Shown here: one piece after another, positions 30,887 through 34,306 of the stretch | How the letters are laid out: each line of letters opens with the position of its first letter | Position numbering within the stretch: position 1 is the first letter of the stretch | Origin: JBFMFH01 sp040752275 | Lineage (GTDB): Bacteria > Acidobacteriota > Vicinamibacteria > Vicinamibacterales > JAKQTR01 | Direction of reading: 5' to 3' | Assembly (NCBI GenBank): GCA_040752275.1 | Contig: JBFMFH010000128.1 | Coordinates: 1-34,306, forward strand | DNA: 34,306 nt | Made by a program: the position numbers and the translations under genes | Notes under the pieces: generated by a model | Told to the model about the DNA's origin: nothing | Databases searched by the model: none | Seen by the model: only the letters and a program-made list of their open reading frames with translations

Positions 30887-32131
30887 GTGGCATACCCCGC
30901 CGCCCTGAAGGAGGCCTGGCAGAAGGAGCTGGCGGGCCTGCGGGAACAGGGCATCTACAAGGAAGAGCGATTCATCCACTCGCCGCAGTCGTCGCACATC
31001 CGCGTCGAGTTCCCGGCGGGAGCCGAGCTGCAGGAGGTCATCAACCTCTGTTCGAACAACTACCTCGGGCTCTCGAGCCACCCCGAGGTGGTCAGCGCCG
31101 CCCACCGGGCCCTCGACGAGCGGGGCTACGGGATGTCGAGCGTCCGGTTCATCTGCGGGACACAGGACACGCACCGCGCCCTCGAACGCAAACTGACGGA
31201 GTTCCTTGGCACGGAGGACACGATCCTCTTTCCGAGCTGTATGGACGCGAACACGGGCGTCTTCGAAGCGCTTTTCGGGGCTGAAGACGTGCTCATCTCG
31301 GACCGCCTGATCCACGCGAGCATCATCGACGGCATCCGGCTCTGCAAGGCCGTGCGCGACCCCTATGAGCATGCCGACATGCTGATGCTGGAGCAGAAGC
31401 TCCAGGCACACCAGGACAAGCGCAATCGCGTGATCGTCACCGACGGGGTCTTCAGCATGGACGGCGACCTCGCGCCGCTCGACCGCATCTGCGACCTAGC
31501 GGACCGGTACAACGCCCTCGTGTTCGTCGACGACAGCCACGCCACAGGCTTCATCGGCAAGACCGGCCGCGGATGTCACGAGTACTTCGGCGTCATGGGC
31601 CGGATTGACATCCTCACGACGACGCTGGGCAAGGCGCTCGGTGGAGCGAGTGGTGGCTGCGTCTCCGGCCGGAAGGAAGTCGTGGAGTTGTGCCGGCAGC
31701 GGGCGCGCCCGTACCTGTTCAGCAACGCGGTGCCGCCACCCATTGCCTCTTCGGCACTCAAGGTGCTCGAGCTACTCAGTGCCACGACGGAGCGGCGCGA
31801 CAGGCTCGAAGCCAACGCCGCGTTCTGGCGGCAGGGGTTGAAAGACGCGGGGTTCGTCATCAAGGACGGCGACAGCCCGATCGTGCCGGTGATGCTCTTC
31901 AACGCGAAGCTCGCGCAGGACGTCGCCCGCGACCTGTACGGGGAAGGCGTCTACGTGATTGGCTTCTTCTATCCCGTCGTGCCGGCCGGGCAGGCGCGCA
32001 TCCGTACGCAGTTGTCGGCGGACCACGACAGGCAGATGCTTGGCCGGGCGCTCGACGCCTTCAAGACGATCGGCGACAAGTACGGCATCCGCGGTCTCGA
32101 CAAGGCGGGGATTATGGGGAGGTACGGATAG
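30887..32131 (+). CDS. kbl: Glycine C-acetyltransferase (2-amino-3-ketobutyrate CoA ligase)-like enzyme
   Basis: 414 residues, PLP-dependent alpha-oxoamine synthase family. Key features: LCSNNYLGLSSHPEV, MSSVRFICGTQDTHRALE, VFSMDGDLAPLDRI, VDDSHATGFIGKTGRG, and the PLP-lysine motif TTTLGKALGGASGG. KBL cleaves 2-amino-3-ketobutyrate with CoA to glycine and acetyl-CoA, the second step of threonine breakdown; it usually neighbours threonine dehydrogenase, which is absent here. Serine palmitoyltransferase or BioF relatives share the fold, so the exact member is likely but not proven. Start GTG 30887 has GGGAG seven bases upstream. Confidence 0.88.
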   Translation: MAYPAALKEAWQKELAGLREQGIYKEERFIHSPQSSHIRVEFPAGAELQEVINLCSNNYLGLSSHPEVVSAAHRALDERGYGMSSVRFICGTQDTHRALERKLTEFLGTEDTILFPSCMDANTGVFEALFGAEDVLISDRLIHASIIDGIRLCKAVRDPYEHADMLMLEQKLQAHQDKRNRVIVTDGVFSMDGDLAPLDRICDLADRYNALVFVDDSHATGFIGKTGRGCHEYFGVMGRIDILTTTLGKALGGASGGCVSGRKEVVELCRQRARPYLFSNAVPPPIASSALKVLELLSATTERRDRLEANAAFWRQGLKDAGFVIKDGDSPIVPVMLFNAKLAQDVARDLYGEGVYVIGFFYPVVPAGQARIRTQLSADHDRQMLGRALDAFKTIGDKYGIRGLDKAGIMGRYG

Positions 32132-32133
32132 CG

Positions 32134-32460
32134 TCAAATGATGATGAGCAACCCGGCCCAGGGGATCACGGCAGCGGTGAGGTAGACAGCGGCGAGCAGT
32201 GCCACGACCTTGTGTACGCCGAGCAGGTGCAGCGACATGCCGAGGGCGGCCGCCACGCCCTTGGCGGCCAGGACTGCCGGGGCCTGACCCACCGCGGCCA
32301 TCAATGCGAGCAGCAGTGGATTGGCCTCGACGCTGACCCCGAGGGTTTGGACGCCCACGTAGGTGAGCACCCCATCGGCGGCCTGAAGAAGCAAGAACGC
32401 CAGAATCGCCGCGTCACCGAAGATGCCCGCCCTCCGGAGCGTATGCCGCTGCCGCGCCAA
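32134..32460 (-). CDS. Small membrane protein, DUF5658-like
   Basis: 108 residues with three hydrophobic helices (about 15-35, 48-72 and 80-105) and the pattern LLLQAADGVLTYVG followed by EANPLL, as in DUF5658-type proteins of unknown function. TTG 32460 is chosen because GGAGGT lies four bases upstream; the frame is open to 32634, but the extra part is basic and unlike the rest. It converges two bases from the KBL-like gene. Confidence 0.7.
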   Translation of the reverse strand: MARQRHTLRRAGIFGDAAILAFLLLQAADGVLTYVGVQTLGVSVEANPLLLALMAAVGQAPAVLAAKGVAAALGMSLHLLGVHKVVALLAAVYLTAAVIPWAGLLIII

Positions 32461-32703
32461 TGAGACCTCCAGACCGGCTGTGCGCGAGCGGCGATGCTCT
32501 GAGGTGACCCAGGGACCAGCTGGGTCGGCAGCGCCGCCACGCGACCTCCGCCGAACGAGGTAGCAAGAACCGTTCACAAGGCGGTTCAGGCGGAGACAGG
32601 CCCAAAATAGCCGACTTCTTGCGCGTCTGTCCACCCGAGGCCCGTGTCACTGGCCACCACTCGTGAAGACCTGTGCATTTCTGGGCAACGAAGAGCCAGG
32701 CTC
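32461..32703. other. Divergent gap with two perfect hairpins
   Basis: No gene. GACCCAG (32506-32512) pairs with CTGGGTC (32520-32526); GAACCG (32567-32572) pairs with CGGTTC (32582-32587). They could be leader structures of the DUF5658-like gene or remnants of repeats. Confidence 0.4.
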
Positions 32704-32729
32704 CCCGAATCCCGAATCCCGAATCCCGG
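32704..32729. repeat. CCCGAAT heptad array upstream of the aminotransferase gene
   Basis: Three CCCGAAT units plus CCCGG, ending three bases before an extended -10. Confidence 0.93.
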
Positions 32730-32732
32730 CTG

Positions 32733-32741
32733 TGCGATACT
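32733..32741 (+). promoter_or_regulatory. Extended -10 TGCGATACT of the aminotransferase gene
   Basis: GATACT begins 14 bases before ATG 32750 and has TG one base upstream. No ribosome-binding site lies between, so the mRNA would be leaderless or nearly so. Confidence 0.5.
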
Positions 32742-32749
32742 GTCCCCTG

Positions 32750-33973
32750 ATGTCGACCACCTTGACGAGCCCCGCTATTCCGGTCGCCGATCGCGTCACC
32801 GGATTCACGTATGCCATCCGGAACATCGTCGCTGAAGCCCGCAAGGTCGAAGCCGCCGGGCGCGCGGTCAAGTACTTGAACATTGGCGATCCCATCCCGT
32901 TCGGCTTCACGACGCCGCCGCACATGGTGGAGGCGGTCGAAAGGGCCATGCGTGACGGACACAACGGCTACGGACCTTCGCCTGGGATCGCGTCGGCCAG
33001 GCAGGCGGTGGCGGCGGACTACACGTCGCGGGGCGTGCCGACATCCCCCGAACACGTGTTCCTGACATCCGGTACGTCGGAGGGCATCGAGATCACCCTC
33101 AACGCCCTGGCGAACCCGGGCGACGACGTGCTCGTGCCGATGCCCACGTATCCGCTCTACACCGCCGTGATGGCGAAGATCGCGGCGCGAGCGGTTTACT
33201 ACCGGACGGATCCTGCGAGCGGCTGGATGCCCGATGTCGGCGAGATTCGTTCTCTCGTCACGCCACGGACGCGTGCGATCGTCGTCATCGACCCGAACAA
33301 CCCGACGGGCGCGGTCTATCCCGACGAGATCCGGCGCGAACTTCTCGCGCTGGCCACGACGCACGGCTTCGTGGTGCTGGCCGATGAGGTGTACGGGGAT
33401 CTGGCGTACGGGGGCCCGATGTCTCCGATGGCCGGCCTGGATACCGACGCACCGGTCATCTCGTTCGGCAGCCTGTCGAAGGCGTATCTTGCACCTGGTT
33501 GGCGCGCAGGCTGGATGGCCGTGGGCGCCAGTCCACGCCTGACGGACGTCGTCGCGGCCATCCGCAAACTCGCCGACGGGCGCATCTGCTCGACGGTGCC
33601 CATGCAGCACGCGATCACGGCCGCGCTCACCGGCGACCGATCGCACCAAGTCGCGTTCCGCCAGGCGCTCGCCGAGCGGGCCGCCGTCACGACGACGAGG
33701 CTGAATGCCATCGAGGGTATGCGCTGCGTGGCCCCGCGTGGCGCGTTCTACGTCATGCCTCAGGTGACGCTGCCGCCCGGGCGCACCGACGAGGACTACG
33801 TGCTGGCCCTCCTGCGCGAGGCGGGGGTGCTGTGCGTGCACGGCTCGGGTTTCGGCATGCCGCCCGACGGCGGGTTCTTCAGAGTCGTGTTCCTCGCGTC
33901 TCCCGCGGAACTCAGCGGCATCTACGACACGATGGCGGCGTTTACGGGGGAGTATCTCAAGGACAGTAGGTAG
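32750..33973 (+). CDS. Class I PLP aminotransferase, AlaA-like
   Basis: 407 residues with fold type I motifs: YLNIGDP, NGYGPSPGIASARQAV, LTSGTSEGIE, VIDPNNPTGAVYP, VLADEVYGDLAY and the PLP-lysine segment SFGSLSKAYLAPGWRAGWM; late substrate-binding region in FFRVVFLASP. The layout is that of the AlaA/YfbQ group, which transfers the amino group between glutamate and pyruvate to give alanine. Aspartate-type specificity cannot be excluded. ATG 32750 is chosen because the upstream open frame runs through a heptad array. The stop codon (33971-33973) and the last residues (KDSR) lie in a second heptad array. Confidence 0.9.
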   Translation: MSTTLTSPAIPVADRVTGFTYAIRNIVAEARKVEAAGRAVKYLNIGDPIPFGFTTPPHMVEAVERAMRDGHNGYGPSPGIASARQAVAADYTSRGVPTSPEHVFLTSGTSEGIEITLNALANPGDDVLVPMPTYPLYTAVMAKIAARAVYYRTDPASGWMPDVGEIRSLVTPRTRAIVVIDPNNPTGAVYPDEIRRELLALATTHGFVVLADEVYGDLAYGGPMSPMAGLDTDAPVISFGSLSKAYLAPGWRAGWMAVGASPRLTDVVAAIRKLADGRICSTVPMQHAITAALTGDRSHQVAFRQALAERAAVTTTRLNAIEGMRCVAPRGAFYVMPQVTLPPGRTDEDYVLALLREAGVLCVHGSGFGMPPDGGFFRVVFLASPAELSGIYDTMAAFTGEYLKDSR

Positions 33974-34000
33974 ACAGTAGAGTAGACAGTAGACAGTAGG
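33962..34000. repeat. GTAGACA heptad array
   Basis: GACAGTA, GTAGACA, GTAGACA units with small breaks. It contains the stop codon TAG of the aminotransferase gene. Confidence 0.88.
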
Positions 34001-34306
34001 ACCGCTGCCCGCCCCTGCACACTTCCTCCCGGCAAAGTCCTGGCGCCCGGCCCCGCGCTCTACCTTGGGGCCCGCGATCCTCCGATATCCCGAGACAGAC
34101 CCGAGACAGACCCGAGACAGACCCGCTCTAGAGCGGGAGTGGAACGGGAGTAGTTCCCCACCCGGCTGCGCCGGACCCACATCGCGATGAAACGAGGTAA
34201 AGTGACGGCCGAGGCTGGACCAGAGGTCGGTTGTTCTATGGTGCTGAGAGCCCGCGGAGTAGTTGGACCCGGAGTCCCACGAGCACCCCATCATGCGGCC
34301 CCGGCC
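34001..34306. other. Gene-free right edge with an 11-bp-period array
   Basis: No gene is seen to the end of the window. It holds the 11-bp-period array below, a box CACCCGGCTGCGCCGGAC resembling the start of the 36-bp repeat, and a long stem with GGTGCT (34240-34245) and AGCACC (34282-34287). Confidence 0.7.
34089..34153. repeat. 11-bp-period array (CCCGAGACAGA type)
   Basis: Three CCCGAGACAGA units, then CCCGCTCTAGA running into the palindrome CCCGCTCTAGAGCGGG and GAGTGGAACGGGAGT. Confidence 0.92.

Noticed and set aside
34241..34250. CTGAGA word suggesting a TPP riboswitch
   Set aside because: The rest of the TPP consensus, including the conserved CTGAT region, is missing.

Overview
The window is GC-rich, densely coding DNA with long antisense shadow frames. 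It carries no rRNA, tRNA, CRISPR array, phage gene or transposase gene that I can see. The gene content fits a free-living member of the Acidobacteriota, probably Vicinamibacteria-like: GC-rich signalling genes, DsbD, NuoG, a KBL-type enzyme, an S23-type four-helix-bundle gene, a DUF5658-like protein and intergenic repeats of the GGGATTC type. The taxonomic placement is inference from general knowledge, not from a marker gene.

Layout. 1-6500 holds a membrane diguanylate cyclase, an S23-family gene broken by a 157-bp palindromic insertion, a YhaM-like OB/HD nuclease, an unrecognised exported HELGH protein, a FabZ-like hot-dog dehydratase and a GAF-GAF-PP2C phosphatase. 6700-10700 holds a PilB/GspE-type ATPase fused to zinc ribbons and a receiver domain, then a repeat-rich gap, then a small degenerate histidine kinase. 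10800-15600 (minus) is a four-gene operon, membrane HEAT-repeat protein, GT2 glycosyltransferase, response regulator, histidine kinase, with 4-nt start/stop overlaps at every junction. 16000-18650 (minus) couples a tyrosine-phosphatase-like/TPR membrane protein to an Hpt-REC-X-REC protein. 18835-22730 holds a double-PDZ protein, an Hpt protein with a membrane GAF protein, and a flippase-like membrane protein. 22800-30660 (minus) holds DsbD, NuoG, an M1-type peptidase and a PP2C phosphatase. 30700-34000 holds a glycine C-acetyltransferase/KBL-like enzyme, a small DUF5658-like membrane protein and an AlaA-like aminotransferase.

How it works together. About half the genes are signal transduction: GGDEF, two PP2C phosphatases, two kinases, several receivers, two Hpt domains and a PTP-like enzyme. 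The outputs point to the cell surface: a pilus or secretion ATPase, a polysaccharide synthase, a flippase-like protein and exported peptidase or PDZ proteins.

The most unusual feature is the repeats. Sixteen short arrays of several unrelated sequences all have a 7-bp period, and three or four others have an 11-bp period. The 7-bp arrays encode C-terminal tails of several proteins, lie inside one coding region, span one start/stop junction, and end directly against extended -10 promoter elements of four genes that appear to be leaderless or nearly so.
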